DNA of 64,000 bases from Gorsachius magnificus (GCA_034008185.1 CM067109.1:56468301-56532300); one strand, 5' to 3'; counted from the stretch's first letter, positions 49,764 through 62,550 are shown. Notes: generated from the letters alone by a model not told the origin. Made by a program: numbers and translations.

Positions 49764-49773
49764 GCGCAGGCGC
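49764..49773. promoter_or_regulatory. NRF-1-like site 2
   Basis: A second GCGCAGGCGC, 27 bp from the first (centre to centre). Paired sites strengthen the case for NRF-1 control of this promoter. Confidence 0.55.
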
Positions 49774-50491
49774 GGTGGGGCGGTGCCGGCTGCGGGCGCG
49801 GCGGGGTGGCGCCTCAGGCCTCGGGCCGCTGCCGGGGTCGCTTGGTGCCGTTTCCGGGGGGAGCGGGAGTGTTTCGCACGGGCCGGCCGCGTTCGTTTGT
49901 AAGCTACCAAGTAGCTTGTCCTAGCAGCTTAAATGCGGTAGCCATTACGATTTTTTGAAGGATTTTTTTTTTTTTTCCCCCAGGCTAGGCAAGCGTGGAA
50001 AGGTTTGCGTCTCTCAGCTGTCTGAAAGGGGGGGCACTATTATTGGCGTAATGACTAAAGCGAGTTGAATTTAAGGTGCCTCTCCAGAGAGCTCGCCTGC
50101 CCTGCCGCCCGCTGGGGTGGGGATCTGCTGAATCCAACTGAACGAGCTGGGCCGAGAGTGCCCGGAGCGAGCGAGCGCCGAGGCCTGCCGCGCGCGAGGC
50201 TCCTGCTCTGGCCAGCCGCGGTCCGGTCCTTCGGTGGTGGCAGGAGGAACGCAATTACCCTCCTGCCTGCTCCTGGAACGGCGACAGTGTTTGAAATTAC
50301 GTTAAAACGTTTTATTGAACAGCAAGCCCCGGAGGATTTCATAGCACGCAAGGTTCGGGTTTGCGCGGCGTGTGTGGGGGGACGGAGGGAGGCCGCTGTG
50401 AGACGGGCGCAGGGCCTGCCCCGTGCCGGGCACAGGCGGCCGCAGCCGGCTCCGGCCGCCCCGCGGGCAGAGAGGTACTCGCGGCACCTCC

Positions 50492-50968
50492 TGATGGCAT
50501 GCTTAGGACAGGGTAAAGAACGCTGCACGGCGGCTGTAAGAGGAGTGAGACAAACGTGGGAGAAGCAGCCCTGCAGGCACCCAGGCCAGTGCAGCAGGAG
50601 GGGCTCCAGGCGCCGGAGCAGAGATTCCCCCGCAGCCCCCGGTGCAGCCCACGGTGGGGCAGGCTGTGCCCCTGCAGCCCGGGGAGGCCCACGGGGGAGC
50701 AGATCCCCACCTGCAGCCCGGGGAGGCCCACGGGGGAGCAGATCCCCACCTGCAGCCCGGGGAGGCCCACGGGGGCAGATCCCCACCTGCAGCCCGGGGA
50801 GGCCCACGGGGGAGCAGATCCCCACCTGCAGCCCGGGGAGGCCCACGGGGGAGCAGGTGTGGACATGCCCTGAGGGAAGCTGCAACCCATGGGGGACCTA
50901 AGCAGGAGCAGGTTTTCTGGCAGGAGCTGTTGCCGGTGAGGGACACACGCTGGAGCAGCCTGTATTCC
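50492..50968 (+). mobile_element. GC-rich avian interspersed repeat fragment
   Basis: The segment from about GATGGCATGCTTAGGACAGG through CTCCAGGCGCCGGAGCAGAG to GCTGGAGCAGCCTGTATTCC resembles, from memory, a GC-rich repeat common in bird genomes and probably ERV-associated. It includes the 39-bp minisatellite. The family name and borders were not checked. Confidence 0.5.
50660..50875 (+). repeat. 39-bp minisatellite
   Basis: Four near-identical units start at GCAGATCCCCACCTGCAGCC: 50,699, 50,738, 50,775 and 50,814. Spacing is 39, 37 and 39 bp. A diverged unit lies before them (50,660-50,698) and a decaying one after (from 50,853). Each unit contains CTGCAGCCCGGGGAGGCCCA. Units abut directly with no unique spacers, so this is a tandem repeat and not a CRISPR array. 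Confidence 0.93.
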
Positions 50969-53029
50969 GTTCTGTCAGTGTCACTGAACCTTTGTGTCTA
51001 ATATGCTAAATGAAACCTTTTTAATTAGAATATCTTACTCACTGAGGGGACAGGAACGGGAACACTGGCAGAGGTGACACACTGTATCAATCCTTTTTGC
51101 AGTAATAACAGAAGGCTACCGGCCACTTCTCTTGACCTTTCCTTTTGCTGTGGCCGTGTATTTGCCTGCTTACCCACAGTCTGCCCCATCAGCAATGCCT
51201 CACCTTCCCCCATTGTGCAAAATTTAATAGTTTTGGAAGAACTAGCTTGGTTTAAGGAAGGACACTTTTATCAGGGACATCGTGGTTGTTTGTCTATTAA
51301 CACAAGGAAGGGGAGAGGGAGAGGGAGACTGAAGGGTAACAGACAATGAAGAAACATACCATCTTATTGACACTAAGGTTCCTCTAAAGTTTATTGTGTA
51401 TTGTTTGAAGGAATTACAGTCTCTGGATTTCTAATTCTTGGGTTTAGCACCTTTTTCTCTTGTGAGACAGCAGTAACATAAACACAACATTAGAAAGAGA
51501 TGATTTAGACCAATGAAAACCAAAATGCGGTCAGCGATTTGTGCACACCAAATGTAACTGTGTCCATGCACTAATACATGAGAACATTTATGCAGCAGGC
51601 TTTCTATAAATTTCTTACACAAATCTGAACGTATTTCTTATAATCTGTGAACACAGGGCTTTTCTTATTTTGTGACTGAATCATGTATCTTCCCATTTAG
51701 TTAAGGAAAAGCTACTTGTTAAATCCACTCACATCTACTCAGGTCCACTTACTCTTCTGAAGTCGGGCTTTGGCAGCATGCATCCTTGAGATTCTCTTCT
51801 ACCTGTCAGTTTTCCAAATTAACTTTCTTTTGTACGTCTGCAGGGTACAGGTAAAGCTTCTTTGTCTTACTCAAATATTCTGCAGAAGGCATTCTTAAGT
51901 CGAGGGAACAGAAGTGTCCTAGGTTAAGTAGCAGTCGTATTGATCAGAAGGATACAATTTTCATTTTGTTACTGAAAAAAAACTTCTTTTGGTATGATGG
52001 ATCTTTCCACTGCACAAGATACGGGTGAATCTGCCACAGCAGTCAGATAGGCTTGAAGCTCTCCCATCGGACAAAAACTGCTTACTGGTAATGAACTGCT
52101 AGGCCTAGTTTAGGTGACCATGGATAAGCATGTGATTTCTACTGGCAACTCTTAAATAGTTAGAAATCCATAACATTTTCAGTCTTACCAAGGCAAGGGG
52201 GTTCAGTCCATCACTAGCACCAGCAGGTTCAGCGTGATTTCAGACTGGTTGGAGCGGTAGCTGAGATGTAAGGAACAGTGGAGCATCTGTCCAGTCACAT
52301 GAACCAAAATTTCACCCTGGTATTTCCATTAAATTTGAGAACTCTGTCTACATACCTGACGCAGTCACAGCCACCTGGACCACAATTTTTCCACTTGGAA
52401 CTGGTGTTCTGTGTGCTTGTGTGTTCCCCACAGAAATCCATTAACAATCTCTGTGCTTTTCCTAATTTTATAACTGAAGGTGCTGACAACTTGATGGTGC
52501 TTCACACCCATAACAAAACTGTTCAACATCTGGCTGAGTATCAGCAACCAGGTTCCTGGGCTCCCTGTTCATACCATTTCTTCAAAGCTGAGCCTGGAGG
52601 CCAGAATCTTCTGTGTGCCAAAGGGGGATCCCAGGCCAGCTTACTGCTGACCTCTGTGTGAACACTGCTCAGATTTCTGCTGAAGTCATTCAACATCTCA
52701 CAGGTCTGCCAGGATGGCAAGTCATCTTCAGGGTACAGTGCTGTCCTCTGCTACAGGACAACCACTGGCAGCCCTCTCAGTCACACACTAGAGTTCAGGC
52801 AAGTGAATTTGCTCACAGGAAAAAACGTAAAAGATGTTTCTGGGGGTTTTTTTATTCTCCTCAAAAACTTTTTATTTCCCAGGTCTAACGAAGTCACATA
52901 ACTTTAGGCATACTGCCATGGTTCCATGTATTTTCATGTTTATAAATATGAAAGCTCTTATCCTTGTTTCTTCCATGTTGCAGACAGTGCTTTCAAAATG
53001 GCTTAGGCTCATAGGAGCATAAAGGGTGG
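50969..53029. other. Intergenic region upstream of VPS13A, near part
   Basis: Mostly AT-rich single-copy-looking DNA with a short GGGAGA run (about 51,308-51,330). The 128-codon open frame at 52,278-52,661 shows no family likeness. No gene is recognised. Confidence 0.75.
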
Positions 53030-53588
53030 TGTCGTGGTTTAACCCGGTTGGCAACTAAGCACCACGCAGCCACTCGCTCACTCTCCCCTCCCTCAGTGGG
53101 ATGGGGGAGGGAATCAGAAAGAAAAGAAAAAGGTAAGATCCGTGGGCTGAGATATAAAGACAGCTTAATAAGAGGGGGAAAAAAAGAATAATAGTAATAA
53201 TGAGAATGGTAAGAGAATATACAGAATATACAAAACAAACGATGCACAATGCAATTGTTCACCCGCCAACCGATGCCCAGCCTGTCCCAGCAGTGATCGC
53301 TCTTTCCCCTCTCCAACCAACTAACTCCCCCTGAGCATGATGTTATATGGTATAGAATAGCTCTTTGGTCAGTTTGGTCAGCTGTCCTAGCTGTGTTCCC
53401 TCCCAGCTTGTTATGCACCTGGCCGAGCAGGAGAAGTGCAAAAAGTCCTTGGGTAGTCTTAAGCGCTACTTAGCAACAACTAAAAACATCAGTGTGTTAT
53501 CAACATTCTTGTAGTACTAAATCCAAAACACAGCACTATGCCAGCTATTACGAAGAAAATTAACTCTATCACAGCTGCAGCCAGGACA
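53030..53588 (-). mobile_element. Solo LTR of an avian endogenous retrovirus, copy 2
   Basis: A 559-bp element, same family as 6,008-6,599 but reversed: the plus strand begins TGTCGTGGTTTAACCCGGTT and ends CAGCTGCAGCCAGGACA. Perfect 5-bp duplications GGTGG flank it (53,025-53,029 and 53,589-53,593). It points the same way as VPS13A, 3.5 kb upstream of the start codon. The interior lacks a segment near the middle that copy 1 has (GATGGTGGCTTGGGGAGTGA). Confidence 0.9.
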
Positions 53589-55515
53589 GGTGGTGAATAA
53601 AACAGGATGGTCTATGAATCTCATTTAGTGTGTCCTCAAAACCAGAATTCTATCAGTCTTAGAGGAATGTCAGAATTTGTGAACTGTTTCATGAACTATT
53701 TTAGAATGCACTCATAACTGCAGTAAAACCACGCATCACAAGGATGCTAAATTTCTAAATCTTTCAGAGCCACATGGCTTTGAAGGTCCTTTGGATTCAG
53801 CTGAATCATGGCGCAACAACGTTTGCTCTGCTTAAACAACCTTTTCCTCAGGACAAGGTGAAGTATGTGCAAATCCTAAACTAATTCAATTATACATGCA
53901 GCAATGTAGTAACTGCTGAAAAGTGTAGTAATCTTACTCAGTGAGTCCATAGTACCAAGCCTGAACTACTTAAACCCTGAAACTCAGAGACAAAACCACT
54001 CCTGAATTTTCCATCTGATCATGGTATGCAATAAAAACTCCAAGATCCGCTTATCAATAAAACGTTTTAGCTTAATTTTAAAGCCAGTTCTTGCAGTTCT
54101 AGGAACAGACTAGAAAGTAATTGTATTCTTCCTGCCATCATCAAGGAAATTCATTCAGCAGTTTGGCAAAACAGAAACTTTAAAAGTCCAGTAGACTTCT
54201 GAACACATTCTCTGAGGAGACTCGGAGTCTTTTTCAGCAGATCCCTGACAGTGTAAACTGTGGCTTCTCCCTTGCTAGATGTGAACTGCTCTCTCTTGCT
54301 GATGTTTGCTGGCAGGAATTATCAGCTGCTCACAAATTATCAGGTGCACACAGCAGTACCATCCAGTATGTATTTTTTGGTGCCTAACTAACTACAAAAG
54401 CGTGGCCCTATATGCGAATGATTAACAGAAATAGACCACAAAGTAGAAGGTTCCCACCTTAATTGAAGAGGTGCCATATGGCAAAAGCAGGGAAATTAAT
54501 AATTTTATCTGTGATACTAAGGATGCTAATTAAGCCCAAGTATATTACATCCACACTGCCTCTCCTTTACTGTAAGTGCATACAAATAAGAGAGAACCTG
54601 TGCAGAGGATTTTAGGTGGAGAATCATCCCAACTAGAAGAGCAAGAACAATATTTAATTGTTTGCACTGGCAGATCTCCTATACTTGTATTAGAAAGCAA
54701 GTACCTCATGCTTTCTGCTTCACCTACAGCCATTTCCTGTAAGATCAGTAATGAATCTCATAAGATTTGTCAATGTAACCTGGATGTATATTTTTATGTT
54801 ACATACAACATGAAAACATGTTTCCAAATCAGATTTATTACTGCAATATTTGAACTAATAACACATGCATGTGAATTATTTTTTTCTATTTCAAATTACA
54901 TTTTTAAATATAACATCTGAAATCCTTAAGTTCCTCACTCATTATCCTCTTTAACTGACAGTATTACGCCATTACAGCTAACTTGCCATCCTTGTCTTCT
55001 AATTTCGCTGTCATGAAAAAGCTGTAGTACAAGCATTTTTCTGTAGAAGACACAAATTTGCGTCACAAAGTCTTGGTGGATGTCATTTTGGAAGTACTAC
55101 TCAGAAGGGTGTGGGACTAACAAATTGAACCAGTGAGGATCTTGAAGCTGACTTCATCATAAATGGAGAACAGTGTCATAATGGGCAGTGCTTTCTTGTA
55201 AGCACGTATTGTAGCTGTTAATGTGTTCCATGTAGTTGTTAACATGTTTCATGTGAACTTAATGTCTGCAAACGTTTTTTTAAAACAGGTTTCATACAGA
55301 TTTGCTTTGAAGTTTCTACTTTTTGTGTATTTACAGTAATTGTAAAATCTGCTTGGAATAAAGATTTCTTTTCTGTATGCAGATGTCCATGGAATTAAAA
55401 AATTTTGACAATTTCTGTGCACTTTATCCATATGATTCGATATAAGCTTTGCGATTTAGGCTGATGTTTTCCATATTTCTGGTTTTATTTTGGTAGTTTG
55501 GTAATTGAACAATAT

Positions 55516-55550
55516 TGTTATTGTTGTTGTTATTATTTATTATTATTATT
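55516..55550 (+). repeat. GTT/ATT microsatellite
   Basis: An imperfect run of TTGTTATTGTTGTTGTTATT followed by TATTATTATT. Simple trinucleotide repeat. Confidence 0.8.
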
Positions 55551-58500
55551 GATTATGCTTTTGGTTTCAGAATCAAGAAGTGAGACTTTTGAAAAATAAT
55601 AATTTTTTTTTTATTGGACACAGGATGTTTCTGTAGAGGTTAGATATATTGGCCAGGTTCTTACAGCATTCATTGGCCTCAATAGTTTTGGAGGAATAAA
55701 AATCTGGGAATCTTTTCTAGACTAAAGACATTTCTTAGCAATTTGGAGTTCCTTTCTTGTGAATTACCATCCTTGTTAGTTGAAGTTCTTTGATTTTCAC
55801 CAGATGGGCTTTTGCAGTGTTTTGATGATTTATTTTAATCAATATAAATATTTGAAGGATTATCTGGGTTGATAGAAACCTGTTTTGAAATGATCTAAGG
55901 AAGACGAGAAATAGCTATGAAAAATCGGGAGAAACAATGACTATTTAAAAGCTCTTCTTTTTATTTCCATTGGGGTATTTAAAACAGATTGCATTAATAA
56001 AAAAAAAAGCACATAATGTATGGTCAGCAGAAAATATGCTAAATGGAATTGTAATCTAACATAGCAGCAGACAAAAGAGATTTTTCCAATATATTTGGTA
56101 TATGGGCAGATCTCCTAGTTGATTAAAAGAACTGATGAAGTATTATACTAACATTATATGTACTTTCTTTATAATTCATATAAGTTAATGTAATTTACAC
56201 CAGATTTCAAAATTTGCATTTCATTTTAAATTTGGTAAATTGCTCATAAACAATGAAAAGCAACATGCCATAGAAAGAAAAATAGAATTGGAAATACTAT
56301 GTTTGTATGTACAAAGTAATACACATTTGTCTTACCATCTGGAAATACTGATGTGGCACTGTTGGCAGGATAAACTTAAATCTGACACAGCATATTTTGT
56401 TATTTGTCCTTGTCTTTTTCTTGACTCATGAAAATGCTTGTCAGGTGACACACAGCATCAAAAATAAAGTCCTGATTTCAGTCAAAACCAATAGACTCAT
56501 CCGAGAAATTATTGTTGATGGAAAAATTTAATCTTAGTAGAAGTGAACCATGTAACCTTTGAGCACAATATGAAGTAAAGTAGATCGTTTGTTTCTAGTA
56601 GGCCAGGGTCTGCTTTATTTTGGATAGGGGTATTAGGATTAAACCCGCATATACTTCCTGCAATTAAGGGGGGTTTTATAAGCTATACACATGTAGTATG
56701 TCATTTGTACTGATAGTGGCATGAAAAGTAGATAAACATACAGCTGATGATAGGTGCTTAGCTAGATTACAAATATTTGCTTATATCCTGCATTATGGGA
56801 TTTTGTGTTTTTAAAATCAATACAGATTTGTTGAAATTAAACTGTCTTTTATTTCTCTGATTCTTAATGCCTATGATATCAAAAAAGTTTAAAACCTTTC
56901 TTCAGATTAATTTTATTATTATATCAAAATGGCTTCAATTTAATCTTTAAATATTTTCATTTAAATGTACTACCTACCCTACTATCTGGAAAAAGATAAG
57001 TCTAGTTCAAATAGTATTCATGACTTTTGTAATTTATCTGTGCTTCTCAGAGCAGACATATAGCCAGTCATATCATAAGTGATGGAAGAAGAGATGTTTT
57101 CATTTGATGGAATTGTGTAGAATTTGTTGTAAATTAAGAATCTACAGGAAGTGGCTGGACTGAAAGCAAGCCTAGAAAAAAAGATCTGAAAGGATATAGA
57201 GAGGTCCTATAGCCATATACTTATTACAAAAAAAAAAAAAAGGAAAGAAAAGTGCCATGCTAATGTACACTGCCAAACCTATGGATTACAATTTCTGACA
57301 GACAAAAACCTTTGACACCTTTTTAATAATAGCAATAATTCTTTCCAACAAACAGGTTTAAAAATATTTATCACAAAAGGCCATTAATCCATCCAAAAAG
57401 TTCCCACATAAAGGATCCCTTCTTTGTTTTGAACTGTTTGGGAGATAATTTCTTCACCTTTAGTTCTTGCTCTACTACTTTTCTAGGTATTTGATTAGTG
57501 GGCCAATCAAAACATTTTTTGCCCCTTTTAAACATACAATTTCACTGAAGCCAAATGTTCTGTAAAATTCATAGTTAATGATAAGTTTTCTCTGATAAAA
57601 TACTATCAGATAAACAAAAATTTTGAGTTGACAGAAGAAAGGGAAAAAGTGAATGGGCTACTCAGCTTGAACACACATAGTATGACAATTGCTCCACTAT
57701 TAAAGCACTTGAAACATTGAGGCCTCTCATCCTTTGAGTTGTTAGACCCATTTCAAACCTATTCCTGCTGTATTCCTGCTATAACTCCAGGATTTTGGAC
57801 CCCTAGCCTGACCCTTACTTTTCCAGTGTAGGTAAAATACAGGGAAAGGATTACTCTAAAGAGTTTCAATTGAAAAAAAGAAACATGAAAAAAAAGGCAG
57901 CAACTTCAGCAACTCACATTAAAAGTGACACTTCCCTGGACCATCACACACACTCTGGGTTGGGTTCCCAAATAGCCAAGTTTTGCAGTAGAATTTTTTT
58001 TTTACTGTCTGTTTTTGGAAGAGCAGCATTAGTGTCATCATAAGTGACCCTCCTATCAGCAAAGTAAACGGAAGCGTTACCAATGGTTCCAGTAGAAACG
58101 GCATCAGGGCCCCAGTAGGGCAATCCTGAATGCTGGAAATATGAGTGATCTGTATTTGACATAATAAATTTACATGAGAGAAACCAATATGAATAAAATT
58201 AGTCATAGGGTACAGATGCTATTGACAGAACTGCTCAGGGTGCACAGCTTGCTATTTATATAACCCCAACATCTTTTTGGCACAAATGGCAGCTAGGTAT
58301 AACTTCCTTAAAATTAAGAAATCACTTCACAGAACTCATAGGCCTTCTTTTTCTTTACTCCTAGCCTCTGTGGGTGAAGTACAGCTCCATTTGTTCAGCC
58401 GCAGTATACATTCCTACTGTGCTGCAGAGACAAATACCCGCAGTATGGTGCATACCCTGCACAACGTGTGGCACTTTGCTGCTATTTATATGTGCTGTGC

Positions 58501-59206
58501 AATTGTTGAACATATTATTTGTGTTTTAATTAAACACCAAGCACTAGTCTTCAATGAAGCCTGCACTTCCTATGCTGCATTCACACTTGCGTTGTGATAC
58601 CAAACCTCAGTCAGACAATATAGTTGTGCTATTGCAGCTGTACTGATGCAATGCTGAAGGTCAGTAGTAGTCGTAGTTAAATGGTAGTTTGTATGCTGGA
58701 TTTAACCTGTAGGACTGTTTAGTCTGCCGAGGGTTTTTTTGGTGTGGGAAAAAGTAGGAAGGGAGGCAAGAGAGAAAGAAAATATGTGGTGTCAGATCTG
58801 AAGGTCAGTGTGTGGCTAAGTATTTTTTCATCTGTTTCAGTTTGCCAAACCAGAAATACGACTCCTTCTCATGAAGTGTGCATTTCTGGGACTGTTTTGC
58901 AGTATCTGTATTTTTAAAATTCTCCTGTGTCATGGATCAGCTGATAGGAATGTATAAAAAAGCAAAGAAGAAAAACCTTAAAAGGCAGGACTACATACAG
59001 GGGGAAAAAAAAAAAAGCGAGTGGCAAAGCTCAGATGCTAGTGGGAAGCCTTAATTATAATGGAACCTCTGGATACTGAACTTGGCACTTGGTGTTTTTC
59101 CTCATGAGACTGCAGGAATTAGAGTGAATGAGCAGTTTAGCTGGTAACGTTAAGGACACTGAGATTTTACAATTGGAGAGCCGTCTCTGTAAAATGACGG
59201 AGACAG

Positions 59207-59219
59207 CACCATCTGGTGG
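59207..59219 (-). promoter_or_regulatory. Candidate CTCF core motif, intergenic
   Basis: CACCATCTGGTGG matches the reverse CTCF core YGCCMYCTNSTGG at 12 of 13 positions. Weak evidence alone. Confidence 0.3.
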
Positions 59220-62200
59220 GTATTACACAGATTTCTCAGCGTAGCATTGGATTGATGGGCTCATGAATTTTCTGGTGGTTTATATTCAACAAATAATTAC
59301 AATTAACATGAATAATTGTAAGTTATTTCATGTCCCTTTTTAAATTAAGCACACAGGGAAAATGTAAATTCTCACAACATGAAGATAGTTGCATTTCAGA
59401 TGGAATTGGCCTTTGGAAGGCACCCTTGGCAGCAACCATCTAGTAGCAAGTGGATGAGTTCTATATGGAAATAGGTAGAGCAAGACTATGTGATGTTCCC
59501 CTATTGTTAATAGCTGCTATAGGAAAAAAGCCAAGAAGGGAAGATAGAGCCTGTTGCCAAAGACATGCTTGCAGGTTTTTATCTCTATCCACAGGGTGAG
59601 GAAGCCCATGTAGATGCTAAAAATCACTTATAGAAGTCTTAGGGATTAATGCCACATTTGTCTCCCCTTCTAAAAAGCCATTGATGTTGTAATCTGTAGG
59701 AAGGCCCTGTAGACAGGCCCTGGCAAACAGTTCCTTAAGGGACTATTTGGATGTGGACTGTGACTACCCCTGCTGCGATGGGGTGTGAACATGCTCAACT
59801 CTGCTCAGTCCAGAGAGATTGGAACCATCATTGCTATGTCCCCCTTCCTCGTCTTTCTGCACTGTTACTTGCTCTGCAGTAGTAAATGAAGATATTTGGA
59901 TTCCAAGGCTCAAATGGCGAATCTGAATCCAATAGTTCCCTTGTATGAGCTTTTTCATAGGAAGAGGGTCTATGGGCATTTGTATTCCAGTTAGAGGAGT
60001 TTTAGATAAATATCTCAACACATGACACTAGATTTCAATTAATTTTGAAACACCTACCCCAGGTAGTCTAATTAAAGCCCAGGGTTGCATTTATCATTGT
60101 ATGAGAAAAGCACTAGAGTGAAGTGCAAACTTATGCAAAAGCAGCTGATGACTTGTGACTGGTAACTGTTTAGGAGGCCTGAAGTCATCACTGATGAGAA
60201 ATAGAAGGGCCATGTGATAAATTTAGTGAAGAAACATGAAAAAGCAGATACCCACCCACCTTCAAAGCATAAATTTTCCATGTACGTGTTGTTCGAACTT
60301 TGTCCCTTGCTACTTGATACTGTAGCTGAAACCACTTGACCCCTGCAAAGCAATGCCTAAATCAGTGTTAGCCAGTTTAAGGTTGTCCTTTGCTTTATGT
60401 ACAGTGAATCATTATAGTAAGTCATTAAGTATAGTTAGCATGATTTTTCCTCTTGATCTGTGCCATTAAACGTTTTGGGTATCATAGTGAAAACTCAGAT
60501 GATAAAGTTTTTTTTTCTTATGAAATGATGAATAAAAAGTTGTTCAGAAAAATTTTAAATTCTTTCTAATACTGTGTAGTCCTGACTGTAGCACATGATT
60601 TTGTGGCAAATATAAATGTACTGTTTCATTTATTTAATCAGTAGTAACAGTAGATTCAACACACATGTACATGTTTGAATCACTTCTTTAAACTTTTCAT
60701 GTATTGAACAATGATTATTTTTACTATTTTACATCTCTTACAGTGTGTTCTAATGCAACAATATTTCATTGCATGGTCAGCTAGGGACCTACATATTCTC
60801 TTGTAAGTGAATTTCTCAAGAACTTTCAGACTGTCTGCACAGTGAAAAACCCTACTCATTTATTCTGGTTTAAGTTTTCAGAGATCTGTTTAAACTGTTC
60901 AAAGAACAGGCTAGTGATACATAACAGACATTTCTAGGCTTCTTGGTTTCTCCCTGATACTATGATGTAGAATTCTGTCTAGCAAACTCTTCACTTATTT
61001 TTCCTGGTACTGAATTAAGCTTATTTATCTACAGAACCCTGAGCCCAAGGGATATCTTCAGTGAGGAAAAGAATGTGTGTTACAAGGACCAGGACTCAAA
61101 TAATGGTCATCTGCTTGTGAAATTGTCTGTCTTCTCAGCTTTAGTTCCACTGGGTGGAATCCTCTGTAGTTAGAATAACAAGTCTTAAAAAATGCCTTAA
61201 AGTTTAGCTTGTCTTAGGTACCTGAAGTTGCTCGGCTCAACTTTGTAAGTTTTAATCTACATGTCCTGATGCCTGCTTAAATCTTCCTTCCCCAGACATG
61301 GCCACAGACTGGCCATACATTATTTGGGGAAGCATAGCAATAAGGAAGTGATGCTTAGGAATTGAACTGAAGTACTAGGGCATTAAATGCACATTGAGGT
61401 TTTACCATTTACGTAGGTTGACCAAACATAGGCGTCTTGCTCTAGGCAGCAAGCAAGGCAGGCTGCCTCCCATGCTTCAGAGCCTTCCGAGTGAAATGCA
61501 TCTAAACCACTTCTACTCTAGGGATTTTCTTACATCACAGCAGGGAAATCACATAGTTTTAAAGGCTTAGACAACTGAATAGCAATAATTTTGTGACTTC
61601 CAGTAGCATTTAGTAGATTTATGCACATGTAGAGGAATGTGCTTAACAGTATCTGAGCACCAAGCCAAATGATTTATTGAAAATTACGTTTTCAAACAGA
61701 ACAGGGCACATCTGAAGTGATCACAATGCTAAAAAAAATGTGTTCATAAACTGCAGTATGGCATCAGCCATGCATTTTGAATTACCAAAGCATTAGCTTG
61801 GTCATATGTCTGGGCTAATTAACTTCTTCTAGAAATGAAGGTCCTAGTCCAATACCAGAACCAGCTTATTTGGAGCTAGCTTGCAAACCTGTGCCACTGT
61901 TTTGGACTCACATATCTTTTGGTGTTTTGAACCTCAGAATTCAGGGCCTTGCCTCCCATTTCATACATCTGCTGAATTCTTGTTGATTTGTACCTCAGAA
62001 GTTGCTTTAGAATTCTCCTGATCTCCCACCACTTCTAGTACTGCATTAAGGTTGACTTTCAGTGTCCAAAAGTGTAATTTGCCCCCAGTGTCAAAAGGGA
62101 TTAAGTCCGAACCTTATTTTAATCTTCTGGGGTTTTTTGTTGAAGCATCTGATTTTTATGCAAACGTAAAATTTCTATACAGCATAAACATACAGCACAT

Positions 62201-62536
62201 AATGCATAGGTAAGAATATAGATATGTATAATATAGGACATTATATAGTAAAACATAATGCCTGTTACTGGTAACTTACCAGTAATAAAAATCTTTTCGT
62301 TTTAGTATCTATAAAACATAATTGCATTATAAATATTTTGCCCTAATTCCTTTATTTATGTTCTGAAAACTCACTTCATGTATGCTTTTTGTAGACTTGC
62401 ACCTGTGAGATATGAACTTTGCTATGAAATTGCATAGTAGATTTTTTTTAAAGTGTGGTATTTCATTTTATGTCTGTCCCAAAAGAGTATTTTGGTTTGA
62501 AGTGTTTTTAAAATACTTTTGTGGATTTTTATAAAA

Positions 62537-62550
62537 CCAGAAGATGGCAG
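62537..62550 (+). promoter_or_regulatory. Candidate CTCF core motif, intergenic
   Basis: CCAGAAGATGGCAG matches the core CCASNAGRKGGCR at all 13 positions. It has the same orientation as the intron-22 candidate at 19,329 and opposite to that at 59,207. Confidence 0.33.

Larger units (their letters stand above)
49592..49830 (-). promoter_or_regulatory. VPS13A: VPS13A core promoter, TATA-less, GC boxes
   Basis: Clusters of CCGCCC (GGGCGG on the gene strand) at 49,641-49,658 and 49,674-49,712 are Sp1-type GC boxes, and two NRF-1-like sites follow upstream. There is no TATA box. Transcription probably starts within about 100-250 bp upstream of the ATG; the exact start cannot be read from sequence. 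Confidence 0.7.
48740..50480. promoter_or_regulatory. VPS13A: CpG island spanning VPS13A exon 1 and promoter
   Basis: Abrupt change from AT-rich to very GC- and CpG-rich sequence, centred on exon 1 (49,410-49,509), reaching about 0.7 kb into intron 1 and about 1 kb upstream. Such islands mark broadly expressed promoters, in keeping with VPS13A. The long open frames here on both strands (for example 48,554-49,459 plus) result from the lack of AT-rich stop codons. Confidence 0.92.

Noticed and set aside
50660..50875. CRISPR-like regular repeats
   Set aside because: The units abut directly and have no unique spacers; the genome is vertebrate.
50065..50901. 278-codon open frame on the plus strand with repeated PTGEQIPTCSPGR
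   Set aside because: The repeated peptide is only the 39-bp minisatellite read through; the frame differs between units because one is 37 bp.
52278..52661. 128-codon plus-strand open frame as a gene
   Set aside because: No recognisable domain, no splice partners and no CpG or promoter context.
52993..53418. 141-codon minus-strand open frame
   Set aside because: Lies almost wholly inside the solo LTR and has no viral gene likeness; LTRs of this kind do not encode proteins.
59764..60021. Minus-strand open frame of 85 codons as a retroviral remnant
   Set aside because: I could not match it to any gag, pol or env motif, and no LTR is nearby.
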